From Eurosta solidaginis (Eukaryota > Arthropoda > Insecta > Diptera > Tephritidae), in NCBI RefSeq assembly GCF_040869045.1, contig NC_090322.1, positions 80,871,675 to 80,935,674 on the forward strand: a stretch of 64,000 nucleotides of DNA. Direction: 5' to 3'. Of this stretch, positions 63,789 through 64,000 are shown piece after piece. The translations under genes were made by a program, and so were the position numbers. Below the pieces are notes generated by a model that saw nothing but the letters and a program-made list of their open reading frames with translations, ran no database searches and was not told where the DNA came from. Numbering within the stretch: the stretch's first letter is position 1; each line of letters opens with the position of its first letter.

Positions 63789-64000
63789 ATAAATTGTATA
63801 CATTACATGCTTAATGACTTACAGTATAAAAATAATTTTGCTTTAAACTTATTAATATTTTCACAGTCTTTTATCGCATTTGGTAATTCATTGTACATTT
63901 TATAACCTATATATTCTAAAGTCTTCTTCGCGAACTCCGTTCTTACTCTAGGCAGTCTTATATTTCCGCTGCTTCTAGTTCCATAGTTATGTATTTCATG
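63698..64000 (-). mobile_element. CR1/Jockey-group LINE 3' end, running off the right edge
   Basis: On the minus strand: the ORF2 C-terminus, then a UTR with a (TA)n tract and A run, then gaactaggtcttaaagaccg followed by taaataaataaa near 63698-63715. A taaa-repeat tail after a short self-complementary motif is common in this LINE group. The 5' part lies beyond the window. Confidence 0.75.
63803..64000 (-). CDS. LINE ORF2 C-terminus (partial), minus strand
   Basis: Open from the window edge to TAA 63803-63805, 65 residues: HEIHNYGTRSSGNIRLPRVR, TEFAKKTLEYIGYKMYNELP, KDCENINKFKAKLF. The HNY.TR...LP..RTEF.K....Y.G...YN.LP pattern is the usual C-terminal tail of CR1/Jockey-group RT proteins. 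The frame has no stop within the window, but the start is outside it. Confidence 0.8.
   Translation of the reverse strand, partial: HEIHNYGTRSSGNIRLPRVRTEFAKKTLEYIGYKMYNELPNAIKDCENINKFKAKLFLYCKSLSM

Noticed and set aside
63765..63790. Functional (TA)n origin or matrix element
   Set aside because: It is a simple repeat within the LINE 3' tail. No further support.
1..64000. tRNA, rRNA or snRNA genes
   Set aside because: No cloverleaf with A and B box or conserved rRNA/snRNA sequence was noticed on either strand. A tRNAscan-SE/Infernal run would be decisive.

Overview
This is eukaryotic DNA, almost certainly from a higher dipteran (a tephritid-like fly is my inference). It has AT-rich spacers, GT-AG intron borders, fly-type LINE and LTR families, and no bacterial gene organisation. 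Nearly all recognisable coding sequence belongs to transposable elements, most of it broken, nested and in both orientations, as in pericentromeric heterochromatin or a piRNA-cluster-like region. Only 52.3-61.3 kb holds what looks like exons of a host gene.

Layout. 0.1-0.94 kb: 5'-truncated RTE-like LINE with a 16-bp target-site duplication (TSD). 1.57-4.24 kb: degenerate Ty3/gypsy element on the plus strand (LTR, tRNA-Lys-type primer-binding site, gag). 4.24-5.91 kb: two LINE fragments. 5.91-13.34 kb: a related gypsy element on the minus strand (LTR, PBS, leader, gag, pol), lacking its 3' LTR. 12.22-21.39 kb: a roughly 99% identical tandem duplication of 4.6 kb that carries the 5' LTR of that element plus a minus-strand TATA promoter with consensus splice sites. 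21.2-25.7 kb: three LINE fragments. 25.7-33.3 kb: another gypsy element, plus strand, split in its gag zinc knuckle by a 4.77-kb hAT transposon (which itself holds a 1.2-kb fold-back element) and in pol by a LINE. 33.3-36.9 kb: CR1-like ORF1 and LINE relics. 37.2-39.6 kb: three inverted-repeat elements and a Helitron fragment. 39.6-43.9 kb: mostly empty. 43.9-44.8 kb: LINE relic. 45.8-52.04 kb: a 412/mdg1-like retrotransposon with upstream small ORFs and a 3' LTR, sitting in an intron. 52.3-61.3 kb: host-gene exons, one split by an I-clade LINE with a 13-bp TSD. 61.9-63.3 kb: tandem and inverted repeats. 63.7-64 kb: 3' end of a CR1/Jockey-group LINE running off the window.

The insertions can be ordered from their flanks: gypsy before hAT before (probably) the fold-back element; gypsy before LINE family A; host gene before the I-clade LINE. 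Most retroelement ORFs carry stops, frameshifts or internal deletions. The exception is LINE family A at 31.3-32.9 kb, whose truncated RT frame is fully open.

Family names used below: LINE-A, RT without a recognised RNase H, (CAA)n tail; LINE-B, known here only from its 3' UTR, also with a (CAA)n tail; LINE-C, I-type, at 16.6-16.8 and 21.2-22.8 kb; LINE-D, RNase H-bearing, at 4.5-5.9 kb. These are working labels, not database names.
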